A DNA stretch of 7,273 nt from Synechococcaceae bacterium WB8_1B_136 (lineage in GTDB: Bacteria > Cyanobacteriota > Cyanobacteriia > PCC-6307 > Cyanobiaceae), in NCBI GenBank assembly GCA_010029175.1, contig RGNC01000099.1, forward strand, positions 1-7,273, in the 5' to 3' direction. The first letter of the stretch is position 1, and every line of letters starts with the position of its first letter. The translations under genes and the position numbers were made by a program. The notes under the pieces are model-generated. The model had not been told where the DNA came from. It did not search any database and saw only the letters and a program-made list of their open reading frames with translations. Positions 1 to 5,567 of the stretch are shown piece after piece.

Positions 1-339
1 CCCCAGCGGAACAGCCAGTTGCGCAGGTCCCAGTCGCGCTCAATCGTCCAGCTGGGCAGACAGATCTCCACCGGATGGGGGTGGCTGTCGCCAGCGGGAT
101 TCGGCGGCAGAGAGGTGTGGGCGGTGTGCTCTGGCGGGAAGCGATGGGGTTCTTCGCGGATGAGTTGAAACACCTGGGGCGTGCAGGAAAAGCGCAGCAC
201 GCCCCAGGGCGGCTTGGCGTTGCGGCCAGTGGCCGGGGCCATCACCGCCAGTTGATCGTCGATCGAGTCGCCGAAATACAACCCACCGCAGACGAGCTGC
301 AGACGCTGCAACCGCTCCAGCGCCCGCTCGTGACACCGT
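1..339 (-). pseudogene. Out-of-frame C-terminal part of the WYL protein
   Basis: Removing one A from the AAA (TTT on the plus strand, 339-341) right after WYLAFE restores an open frame to the left edge. It reads RCHERALERLQRLQLVCGG, then GLYFGDSIDD, PPWGVLRFSCTPQVFQLI, and finally WDLRNWLFRWG. This composition matches the region after a WYL core (the helical linker and WCX domain of WYL proteins), while the current frame there is Arg/Ala/Pro-rich and unlike any domain. The gene therefore originally continued beyond position 1. The lesion is a single-base insertion in a homopolymer, so it may be a real mutation or a sequencing error; the sequence alone cannot tell. Confidence 0.75.
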
Positions 340-2019
340 TTCGAACGCCAGATACCAACTGATGTTGTGAAACAGCAGCTGCAGCGGCCAGGCGCGGAAA
401 CGACCGTCATCGCCGCGTTGTTTCTGCTGTTCGCTCACCGGATCGGGCAGGTGCCGCAGCCAGATGCGGCGGCGATCGCGGATTGCCCGCTCCACCCTGG
501 CGGCCATCTCCGGCTCGGCAAGCGTGCCGGGCTTTTCCTCAGTGAAGGAGCGATGGGCCAGGGTGCGCTTGGGCTGGCGCAGACGGTCGGGCATGCCATC
601 AGCCCGCAGGATGCCAGCGCGCTGCAGCCGATCCTCGAGGCTGAGCAGCAGGGGTTTCTGGGATTGGTCGCTGAGGCGATCTAGGGAGGCCTTGAGCTGG
701 GCATGCACCTCCAGCAGCTGATCAGCCGAGAGCAAGGCGGTGCCGATCGCATAACCCTGCCGGCGGCTTTGGGGTCGTCCTTTGACCGCCGCCAGGAAGC
801 CATAGGGCACGAGTACGTGCTCCACGTCGTAGCGCAGGGCAGCCTCCTGATCGCTGCGGTAACTGCCCTCCAGATCCTCCAAGCTGCTGATCAGGTGCCG
901 GTAGAGGGGGCTGAATTCCTCACTGCTGCGCCGGGCCCTCTTCGCCCTCTCCGGGGCGGAGGCTTCTGGCTCTGCGGATGAGGACGGCTCCGGTGCATCG
1001 AACGGCTGCTTGAGCACGTGACGCAACAGCGTGAACAGCCGCTGAAACACCTCGCGGTGCGCCAGGGCCGGGTAGCCACCATGCAGCGAACTGCCTGGAG
1101 TGGGCCCAGCGCTACCGAGATCAATCGGCTGGTCGGCCTGCCAATCCAGCCGGAAGAAGCCGTTGGCCTCGAGCCAGGCAAGGTCGCCGCGGATCGCCTC
1201 AGCATCGCCGTAGCCATCGCTATTGCCGCCGTGCACCGCCTTCCAGCTGGCGAGATAGGCGGCGGCACGCTCCGCTAGGTCGCCCTGGGGCTCAGGATTG
1301 CAGATCTTCAGCAGCTCAGCGGCTGTGCCTGGATCACTCGCATCCAGACCGTTGAAGCTGGTGAGCAGACGCAGCAGAAACAGCAGCCGCTCCAGATCCA
1401 GAAGCCTTGAATAGCGATGCAGGTGCGGCTCAATGGCGCGCTGCCGGTTGAGCGCATTGCGGATGCGGCCATCGAGACCGGCCAGGCGATGCTGCAGATC
1501 GGCGGCGGTGCTGCCTTCACCCGCGGCGGGATTGAGCGCCACGATCGCGGCAAAGCCTTCGGCGCGATCGGGCTTAAAGAAGCGGTTGTTGAGGCTGGCG
1601 TGGAACTCCTCGATCACCACCTCGGGCACCGGGCGCTCACGCCGCAGGGCCCAGGCCTTGCACTGCTCCAGTGGCGTGGTGAGCCACCAGCCAATCCACT
1701 CCACCGGTCGGGGCAGCTGCAGCACCTGGGTGTAAAGCAGCCGCCAGGGCCGGCGGGCGTGGGTGGCATCGATGATCACCGGCCTGCCGGCCTCCACGGC
1801 GGCGTTCAGGCGCTGGAGCAACACGCTGCGGATCTCGTCCCAGGGGCCCTGCACAGCAGCATCGCCGAACAGCTCTTCTCGAATCGCGTCGGTGGAGAGC
1901 ACCAGGCCGGGCTCGCCGGTTTCCCCTTGCAGCAGTGGTGCCAACTGCTGCGCCAGGGTTGTTTTGCCGCTGCCGGGCGGGCCGATCAGCAGGTGGCAGC
2001 GCAGGGGAGCTGAAGTCAT
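40..2019 (-). CDS. P-loop kinase / WYL-domain fusion protein (C-terminus frameshifted)
   Basis: The protein starts at ATG 2019 and the uninterrupted frame is 659 residues. Residues 8-160 form a P-loop kinase of the AAA_33/polynucleotide-kinase type: Walker A GPPGSGKT at 13-20, STDAIR at 42-47, a Walker B-like IIDATH at 82-87, and an Arg-rich lid around 125-132 (ALRRERPVP). Residues 180-500 are helical with no family I recognise, and include a Ser/Glu/Ala-rich linker near 343-368. A WYL core follows at about 508-560, ending WPLQLLFHNISWYLAFE. After residue 560 the listed frame becomes low-complexity Arg/Ala sequence, whereas another frame carries sensible WYL C-terminal sequence (see the entry for 1-339). 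WYL proteins are usually ligand- or nucleic-acid-responsive transcription regulators; a kinase in place of the usual HTH is inferred to act on a nucleotide or RNA end. The start is supported by AGGA about 8 nt upstream. The gene is divergent from the LysR-like gene. Confidence 0.8.
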   Translation of the reverse strand: MTSAPLRCHLLIGPPGSGKTTLAQQLAPLLQGETGEPGLVLSTDAIREELFGDAAVQGPWDEIRSVLLQRLNAAVEAGRPVIIDATHARRPWRLLYTQVLQLPRPVEWIGWWLTTPLEQCKAWALRRERPVPEVVIEEFHASLNNRFFKPDRAEGFAAIVALNPAAGEGSTAADLQHRLAGLDGRIRNALNRQRAIEPHLHRYSRLLDLERLLFLLRLLTSFNGLDASDPGTAAELLKICNPEPQGDLAERAAAYLASWKAVHGGNSDGYGDAEAIRGDLAWLEANGFFRLDWQADQPIDLGSAGPTPGSSLHGGYPALAHREVFQRLFTLLRHVLKQPFDAPEPSSSAEPEASAPERAKRARRSSEEFSPLYRHLISSLEDLEGSYRSDQEAALRYDVEHVLVPYGFLAAVKGRPQSRRQGYAIGTALLSADQLLEVHAQLKASLDRLSDQSQKPLLLSLEDRLQRAGILRADGMPDRLRQPKRTLAHRSFTEEKPGTLAEPEMAARVERAIRDRRRIWLRHLPDPVSEQQKQRGDDGRFRAWPLQLLFHNISWYLAFETVSRAGAGAVAASAARLRWVVFRRLDRRSTGGDGPGHWPQRQAALGRAALFLHAPGVSTHPRRTPSLPARAHRPHLSAAESRWRQPPPSGGDLSAQLDD

Positions 2020-2059
2020 CTGCCTATCCTGAGAGCACGGGCAACAGATTCAGCTGGTT

Positions 2060-2090
2060 TTGTGCGAATCACCAGCGGTCGTTCGCACAA
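2060..2090. promoter_or_regulatory. 9-bp perfect inverted repeat between divergent genes
   Basis: TTGTGCGAA at 2060-2068 and TTCGCACAA at 2082-2090 are exact reverse complements separated by 13 nt. They lie in the 131-bp gap between the kinase-WYL start (2019) and the LysR-like start (2151). Neither strand has a T tract after the stem, so a terminator is unlikely. The spacing and dyad symmetry fit an operator for one of the two flanking candidate regulators (WYL or LysR-type). Which protein would bind is inference. Confidence 0.55.
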
Positions 2091-2150
2091 TCCAGGCCCG
2101 GCAAGCGCAGGGATCGCCAAAGACTGACGGGATCCAGCCCGGGTCGTCCG

Positions 2151-2567
2151 TTGTCCAGCCAGTCTCTCGAGACCTATCGCGTCCCCACCGTGCTCCGCGA
2201 TCTGCAGCTGGTGGATCTGCTGGAACTCACCGGCAGTACCACCGCCAGCGCGGCGCAGATCGGGTTGTCGCAGCCGAGCGTGAGCCGCCGCTACCGAGCT
2301 CTGGCGGCCGATCTGGGGCTGCAGCCTCTTCCCGACGAGCCGATCGGGAAGCGCTACGGCCACACGCCCTGGCTGCAATTGCTGCGGCAGGGGATCAACA
2401 GCCACCGCCTGGCCTGGGGTGTGCTGCGCATGGGCGGCACCGATCAAGACGCCGCGGTGTGGAAAGGCCGGATCGGCGTGGAGTGGGTCACGCTCGGCCG
2501 CCGGCAGCAGCAGCACTGGCAGCCGCTGCTGCAGCTGGAGCTGCTCGATGCGGAGGCTGTGGCTTGA
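2151..2567 (+). CDS. LysR-type helix-turn-helix protein, short/possibly truncated
   Basis: From TTG 2151 the protein is 138 residues. Residues about 16-57 form a LysR-type winged HTH: LRDLQLVDLLELTGSTTASA leads into the recognition segment LSQPSVSRRYRALAADLGL, which matches the family pattern of SQPSVSR followed by ALEADLG. The rest is about 80 residues ending LLQLELLDAEAVA, with no complete effector domain; LysR regulators are normally about 300 residues, and cyanobacterial pseudo-LysR proteins are also longer as far as I recall. The only other in-frame ATG/GTG/TTG candidates nearby are ATG 1935, inside the divergent gene, and GTG 2190, which would cut close to the HTH. TTG 2151 is therefore preferred, although its ribosome-binding site is weak. 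The gene probably binds DNA; its target is unknown, and the inverted repeat at 2060-2090 is a candidate. Confidence 0.65.
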   Translation: MSSQSLETYRVPTVLRDLQLVDLLELTGSTTASAAQIGLSQPSVSRRYRALAADLGLQPLPDEPIGKRYGHTPWLQLLRQGINSHRLAWGVLRMGGTDQDAAVWKGRIGVEWVTLGRRQQQHWQPLLQLELLDAEAVA

Positions 2568-2587
2568 AGACCCTGAAGCCCTGTGTC

Positions 2588-2602
2588 GATAGCATTGCTA
2601 TC
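2588..2602. promoter_or_regulatory. Palindromic operator candidate of the FitAB-like module
   Basis: GATAGCATTGCTATC has perfect 7-bp arms (GATAGCA and TGCTATC) around one central base, ending 17 nt before the antitoxin ATG. The half-site TGCTATC/GATAGCA matches what I recall of the FitA half-site in the gonococcal fitAB operator, where the ribbon-helix-helix antitoxin binds an inverted repeat; the half-site spacing there is larger. An operator for autoregulation by the downstream antitoxin is the natural reading. Confidence 0.6.
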
Positions 2603-2619
2603 AGGGCTGAGGTGTTGCG

Positions 2620-2856
2620 ATGGCCGACCTATTGGTGCGAGGCGTTGATGACTCCATCGTGCAGGCGCTCAAGAAGCGGGCCGGGGCCCATGGCCGCAGC
2701 CAGGAAGCTGAACTGCGCGAGATCCTGGCCGCTGCGCTGCTGACTCCGCCCCGGCGCAATCTTGCGGAGTTGCTGGCAGCCATGCCGGATGTAGGCGTGG
2801 ATGCCGATTTTCAGCGCCAGCAGGATCCAGCAGTGGCCGTTGATGTTGTTGATTGA
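2620..2856 (+). CDS. FitA-like ribbon-helix-helix antitoxin
   Basis: This is a 78-residue protein. The N-terminal half is the FitA/VapB ribbon-helix-helix pattern: a beta strand LLVRGVDD at 4-11, a helix VQALKKRAGAHGRS at 14-27, and the second helix EAELREILAAAL at 29-40. The C-terminal segment LAELLAAMPDVGVDADF followed by QRQQDP is the kind of tail that threads into the toxin active site. The family binds DNA as a dimer and neutralises its PIN ribonuclease partner. The start is supported by GAGG at 2609-2612, 7 nt before the ATG. Its stop overlaps the toxin start by 14 nt, so the two are probably translationally coupled. Repression through the palindrome at 2588-2602 is inferred. Confidence 0.88.
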   Translation: MADLLVRGVDDSIVQALKKRAGAHGRSQEAELREILAAALLTPPRRNLAELLAAMPDVGVDADFQRQQDPAVAVDVVD

Positions 2857-3157
2857 CACCAACGTGATCAGCGAGGCGCGCAAGGGCGAGCGCGCTGACG
2901 CGGGCGTTCTGGCCTTCTGGGATGCCGCCTGCCGCGATCAGACACCGTTGTTTCTGGCGTCTGTCACGATCGGGGAGCTGCGCAGGGGCGTGGAGTTCTG
3001 GGGGCGATTGCGGGTGCCCAATCCCCACAACGCCATCGACAAGCAGATCGCCGCCATCGCGCTACTGCACGATCTCACGGTGGTGACCCGCAACAGCGAT
3101 GACTTTGTTGATTGCGGCGTACGGTTACTGAATCCATTCCAAGGCGTGGCTCGCTGA
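2843..3157 (+). CDS. FitB-like PIN-domain toxin with internal deletion
   Basis: Start ATG 2843 gives MLLIDTNVISEARKG, the canonical FitB N-terminus, and lies inside the antitoxin gene. The PIN acidic residues are visible: D5 (IDTN), E45 (GELRRG), D66 (AIDKQIAAIA) and the TRNSDDF motif at 82-88, followed by the family ending LLNPF. The protein has only 104 residues, against roughly 135-145 usual for FitB/VapC. The missing part is internal: GELRRGVE runs directly into FWGRLRVPNPHNAIDKQ, skipping about 35-40 residues of the helical region that normally separates these blocks. The frame is preserved across the junction, near 2990-3001. The family are Mg-dependent RNases blocked by the paired antitoxin. 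Because helices that shape the fold are missing, activity is doubtful. The opposite-strand ORFs here are shadows. Confidence 0.82.
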   Translation: MLLIDTNVISEARKGERADAGVLAFWDAACRDQTPLFLASVTIGELRRGVEFWGRLRVPNPHNAIDKQIAAIALLHDLTVVTRNSDDFVDCGVRLLNPFQGVAR

Positions 3158-3188
3158 GGGGCCGCCACCAGCTTCTGCCGCAGCCCCG

Positions 3189-3506
3189 TCAGCGCGGCCG
3201 AAGCTGACGCGGGTGCTCGCCTCCGCGGTAGGCGATGGAGGCAGACCAAGCCTGAATGTCGCCCAGGGCATAGCCCTGACGGATCAGTTCATCCCAGCCA
3301 TAGCTATAGCGCTGGTAGGGGTTGAGCTGCGCGAACACATCGCACTGCTCGGGCTTGCAGAGCCCACGCTGCGCTGCCAACTGGGCGGTCTAGGTGCCTG
3401 AAGCCACCATGAACTTCAGGGGCTGATCGCCGAGGTTGTTGCCGTGGCTGAAGCGCCGCAACACCGGCTCGAGCCCCCGCACCCGGGCGGGTGCTCGTCG
3501 CCTGGC
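3189..3506 (-). pseudogene. Hypothetical gene interrupted by an in-frame TAG
   Basis: On the minus strand one frame is open from the stop of the 57-residue gene down to TAG at 3390-3392, and reopens in the same frame down to TGA at 3189. Upstream of the TAG it reads VLRRFSHGNNLGDQPLKFMV then ASGT; downstream it reads TAQLAAQRGLCKPEQCDVFA, QLNPYQRYSYGWDELIRQGY, and ALGDIQAWSASIAYRGGEHP. Both halves look like one natural protein; TAG could be a mutated Tyr codon (TAC/TAT). No convincing start or signal peptide is seen, and the 5' end lies against the upstream gene, so it is also truncated at its N-terminus. I do not recognise the family. A restart after the TAG could still yield about 60 residues. 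Confidence 0.55.
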
Positions 3507-3680
3507 TCAGGGCTCCAGCAGATCGAGCAGCCGACCGCCTTCATCCACCAGGCGGTGCCGTTTGCCGGTGCTGCGGGCGCGGGCCTGAGCGGTGCGGTAC
3601 GCGTCGGCTTGGTTGTGCTTCTCCTGGAAGCGCTGCCAATGGCCGAATTGGTCTTGCCACTGGATCACGATGCGGGTCAT
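3507..3680 (-). CDS. Small conserved-looking hypothetical protein, 57 aa
   Basis: ATG 3680 to TGA 3507. The protein begins MTRIVIQWQDQFGHWQRFQE, continues with an Ala/Arg-rich helix (ADAYRTAQARARSTGKRHR), and ends LVDEGGRLLDLLEP. A TGA three codons before the ATG fixes the start. The pattern is a beta strand, one amphipathic helix, then a second strand ending DLLEP, with aromatic residues at the start and no membrane segment or signal. It resembles small proteins annotated as hypothetical in picocyanobacteria, but I cannot assign a function. It lies downstream of a VapBC module and upstream of an eroded gene on the same strand. It is short enough to be missed by length-filtered gene calling. 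Confidence 0.6.
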   Translation of the reverse strand: MTRIVIQWQDQFGHWQRFQEKHNQADAYRTAQARARSTGKRHRLVDEGGRLLDLLEP

Positions 3681-3933
3681 GGGGGCTCAGATGCCGATCA
3701 ACTCCCAGCAGCCTGAGCCACGCAGCGGTCTTTGCCAGTGGCGTTCGTGCGAACCACGCCGATGACCATCAGCGAAGCGCCAGCAGCCCCACGCTTCAGC
3801 GGCCCACGCAGTGCCTGCGAGCTGCTGGCGGAAGCGTTCGAGGGGATGGAGCGGACCCCGCAGCAGCCCGCCCAGGTGCCTGATGGCCACTTGTCCACGG
3901 GCCAGAGCCTGGCCGCGTCCATCCAGCCCGATC
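3681..3933. other. Stretch without a supportable gene
   Basis: These 253 bases separate the VapC stop (3934) from the 57-residue gene (3680). Several overlapping short frames are open on both strands. One minus frame around 3687-3890 contains VAIRHLGGLLRGPLHPLERF, and a plus frame starting at ATG 3762 gives about 71 residues. None has a recognisable motif, a good ribosome-binding site or a clear advantage over the others. A small dyad GTTCG-TG-CGAAC lies at 3743-3754 with no T tract. It may be gene debris, but I cannot support a call. Confidence 0.4.
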
Positions 3934-4359
3934 TCACGGCAACACCTCCAGCTGAAGAAGCTGCGCAGCCTGGTTGAGTCGCCGGTCGTAGCAGGCGAAG
4001 GTCACGGGCTGTTTCGCATTGACCTGCAGTTGATGGGCAGCGGCGAGCTGCACACTGTCGTAGGCCCGCAGGGCAAAGGCGTCGGCAAAGCGACCAGCTG
4101 TCTCCACCAATGGCTGGCTGACCTCAACAATGGCGAAGGATGTCCAGGCCTGGATCAGGTGCTGACGCGCCTGTTCGAGATCGTCGTTGCTGATCGGGTC
4201 TTCTCTCTGGCGGCGGGCCAGGGCCGCCATCGCTTCGGCCCAGGCAATTCGGCAGACCCCGATGACGTCGGCTGTGTTGCTGATCTGACGCATCTGCTCG
4301 GATTGAGCTTCAGCAACGAGCAACTTGATCAGGGCGCTGGTGTCGCAGAAGAGGATCAT
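3934..4359 (-). CDS. VapC-type PIN-domain toxin (module 2)
   Basis: This is a full-length 141-residue PIN protein, the most intact toxin of the window. Acidic active-site residues are visible at D6 (ILFCDTSALIKL), E42 (IAWAEAMAALARR), D101 (RAYDSVQLAAA) and D125 (TFACYDRRLNQAA). The FCDTSALIK opening and YDSVQLAAA core are typical of the VapC group paired with Phd-type antitoxins. The family are Mg-dependent endoribonucleases whose action stops translation. The start ATG lies 4 nt after the antitoxin stop, and GAGG within the antitoxin's 3' end can serve as the ribosome-binding site, so expression is probably coupled. Confidence 0.9.
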   Translation of the reverse strand: MILFCDTSALIKLLVAEAQSEQMRQISNTADVIGVCRIAWAEAMAALARRQREDPISNDDLEQARQHLIQAWTSFAIVEVSQPLVETAGRFADAFALRAYDSVQLAAAHQLQVNAKQPVTFACYDRRLNQAAQLLQLEVLP

Positions 4360-4363
4360 CCGG

Positions 4364-4657
4364 TCAGGCCCGATCCTCCAGCACGATGTCGCTGAGCGGC
4401 TTTCCTTTCCCCCGCAACGGCACGGGAGGGGGCAGGTTGGGTTTCTGACCGTTCCAACTGATCAGCCCTGCATGGATCGCCCTTTGCAGCGGGTCGGCTG
4501 GTGCGCGCTCGTCTGGCTTCACAGCCGTGATGCGTGCGATCGGTTTGCGATGGGAGGTGACTTCCACCACTTCGCCGCCTTGGGCACGGGCCAGCCAGAC
4601 GGAGAGATGGGTCTTGAGATCCCGCACCGACACCTGTTTCGCGACCACATCTGCCAT
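4364..4657 (-). CDS. Phd/VapB-type antitoxin (module 2)
   Basis: From ATG 4657 the protein has 97 residues. Residues 6-50 show the Phd/YefM fold pattern VSVRDLKTHLSVWLARAQGG followed by EVVEVTSHRKPIARITAV. The C-terminal tail (GQKPNLPPPVPLRGKGKPLS then DIVLEDRA) is the Pro-rich toxin-binding segment seen in VapB partners of this type. The frame is open far upstream, through the relic at 4666-4800 and beyond, so an automatic caller could extend it wrongly. ATG 4657 is chosen because it sits at the expected family N-terminus and has GGAG about 10 nt upstream. No clear palindrome was found before it; the relic has apparently replaced its upstream DNA, so autoregulation may be altered. Confidence 0.86.
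   Translation of the reverse strand: MADVVAKQVSVRDLKTHLSVWLARAQGGEVVEVTSHRKPIARITAVKPDERAPADPLQRAIHAGLISWNGQKPNLPPPVPLRGKGKPLSDIVLEDRA
4425..4450 (-). repeat. Direct repeat copy 1 (antitoxin tail GQKPNLPPPV)
   Basis: This 26-bp segment encodes the GQKPNLPPP part of the intact module-2 antitoxin. It matches 4752-4777 at 24 of 26 bases. The two copies are 327 bp apart, in the same reading frame, and are interpreted as homologous ends of two antitoxin genes. Confidence 0.75.
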
Positions 4658-4665
4658 CACCGACC

Positions 4666-4800
4666 GCTCCACTGCGACCACAATAGGCGAGGTTGGTGTG
4701 CTCGAGCGCAGTCCCAGGGCAAGCTCCGCTGTGAGCGGCAGCACATCCACCGGAGGGGGCAGGTTGGGCTTCTGGCCAGGGCGATGCAGACAGGCCGTGA
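4666..4800 (-). pseudogene. Relic of another VapBC module (antitoxin tail fused to toxin fragment)
   Basis: On the minus strand, between module 3 and module 2, one frame reads GQKPNLPPPV, identical to the tail of the module-2 antitoxin, and then passes directly into DVLPLTAELALGLRSS. The second part resembles the segment of a PIN toxin that precedes its third acidic motif; compare LEVLPITAEIALLSRSPLF in the module-4 toxin. After this the match stops and the frame runs into the module-2 antitoxin ATG without a stop. This looks like a deletion scar that joined the end of an antitoxin gene to the middle of its toxin. It could also have formed by recombination between neighbouring modules. No separate product is expected. 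Confidence 0.6.
4752..4777 (-). repeat. Direct repeat copy 2 (relic antitoxin tail)
   Basis: Partner of 4425-4450, with 24 of 26 bases identical and the same orientation. It encodes GQKPNLPPP within the module relic. The two differences are both transition changes at third codon positions, consistent with descent from a duplicated antitoxin gene. Confidence 0.75.
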
Positions 4801-4875
4801 CACCCGCCATGCAGCCTGCGGCTTCGGTTTGAGCCGATGGCCTCGCGCTTCCTGAATGCAGAGGCCCCATCACGG

Positions 4876-5316
4876 CTACGGATCCGCAAACAGAGCGACA
4901 CCAATGGCAGCTGCCGCCCGGTTGAGGTGGCGATCGAAGCTGGCGAGCGCAGCACCAAGCCGCTGGGCCAGCTCCAGATAGGTGGCGTCGTAACTGGAGA
5001 GGCCATGGCTTCTGGCCAAGGCCAGGATCCGGAACCTGCGTTCTGCGACTGGATCGCTGTCCGTGAGGAAGGGCAGGCTGCTGAGCCTGGCGAGGAAGCG
5101 ATCGCTGTCGGCCTGGGGCAGCAGGGAACGCCGCTCGGCCACAAGCAGGGCATTGCTCACCTGCAGGTGCCAGAGCCCCGGGATCCACCAGGACGCCTCA
5201 CCGCAGGCGGCGAGCAGGCGATTGGCACGCTCACGATCGCTGGGGTTTTGGCGCTCGAACAGCCAGGCCAGGGCCATCGAGGCGTCGATCACGATGAGAT
5301 CCGGCGCTGCGCTCAC
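4876..5316 (-). CDS. VapC-type PIN-domain toxin with Q52 at the usual Glu site (module 3)
   Basis: The protein has 146 residues from GTG 5316, which overlaps the antitoxin stop by 4 nt (GTGA), a standard coupled arrangement. PIN motifs: D11 (LIVIDASMALAWLFE), the second motif IPGLWHLQVSNALLVAERR at 45-63, D110 (SSYDATYLELAQRLG) and D128 (SFDRHLNRAA). In this family the second motif normally has Glu (WHxEVxNAL); here the codon at 5161-5163 is CAG (Gln52), one base from GAG. The rest is intact and full length. The product should fold as a PIN protein, but loss of a metal-coordinating acid would be expected to lower nuclease activity; that is inference. It could still bind and titrate its antitoxin. 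Confidence 0.88.
   Translation of the reverse strand: MSAAPDLIVIDASMALAWLFERQNPSDRERANRLLAACGEASWWIPGLWHLQVSNALLVAERRSLLPQADSDRFLARLSSLPFLTDSDPVAERRFRILALARSHGLSSYDATYLELAQRLGAALASFDRHLNRAAAAIGVALFADP
5098..5105. repeat. HIP1 octamer GCGATCGC
   Basis: This palindromic octamer is over-represented in many cyanobacterial genomes. Another copy is at 472-479. Two copies in 7.3 kb is more than chance expectation and supports a cyanobacterial origin, but only weakly in GC-rich DNA. Confidence 0.5.
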
Positions 5317-5555
5317 AGGCGACCCTCATTGATGAAGCCGGCAACCTCTGCATCGCTGACGCCGTGAATGCGTGCGGTCGCCTGCAGGGCCGTCACGGCG
5401 GCAGCCACGGCCTCGGTTGCGTTGGCACGGTGGGGAATCAGATCGGCCACCGGCTTGCCCCGCACCGAGATGGTGAACCGCTGCCCCTGCTCCACGGCCC
5501 GCAGTAGACGGGAGAGCTGGGCCTTGGCCTCGAATGCCCCGATGCTGACGCCCAT
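5313..5555 (-). CDS. Phd/YefM-type antitoxin (module 3)
   Basis: This is an 80-residue protein. The N-terminal DNA-binding part SIGAFEAKAQLSRLLRAVEQ, then GQRFTISVRGKPVADLIP, is typical of Phd/YefM antitoxins, where the short amphipathic helix and the RGKPVA turn are conserved. The C-terminal tail (ATARIHGVSDAEVAGFINEG) should bind the toxin. The start ATG 5555 matches the usual family N-terminus (MxVSIGAFEAK). The stop overlaps the toxin's GTG. A pair of CTAGTT direct repeats lies 13-30 nt upstream of the start and may be its operator. Confidence 0.87.
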   Translation of the reverse strand: MGVSIGAFEAKAQLSRLLRAVEQGQRFTISVRGKPVADLIPHRANATEAVAAAVTALQATARIHGVSDAEVAGFINEGRL

Positions 5556-5567
5556 GGGTCGCGCAAC

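Noticed and set aside
367..2013. Several long open frames on the plus strand opposite the kinase-WYL gene
   Set aside because: They are Ala/Arg/Gly-rich antisense shadows of a high-GC gene with clear motifs on the minus strand.
3158..3188. GGGGC...GCCCC stem between the FitB-like toxin stop and the converging pseudogene
   Set aside because: A 5-bp stem with a long loop and no T tract; expected by chance in GC-rich DNA.
3743..3754. Small dyad GTTCG-TG-CGAAC, sharing GTGCGAA with the repeat at 2060-2090
   Set aside because: Too short to claim a shared operator, and not placed before a supported gene.
4364..5188. A 274-codon minus-strand frame covering modules 2 and 3
   Set aside because: Only its last 97 codons are a recognisable antitoxin; the upstream part overlaps the VapC of module 3 in a different frame and reads as low-complexity sequence.
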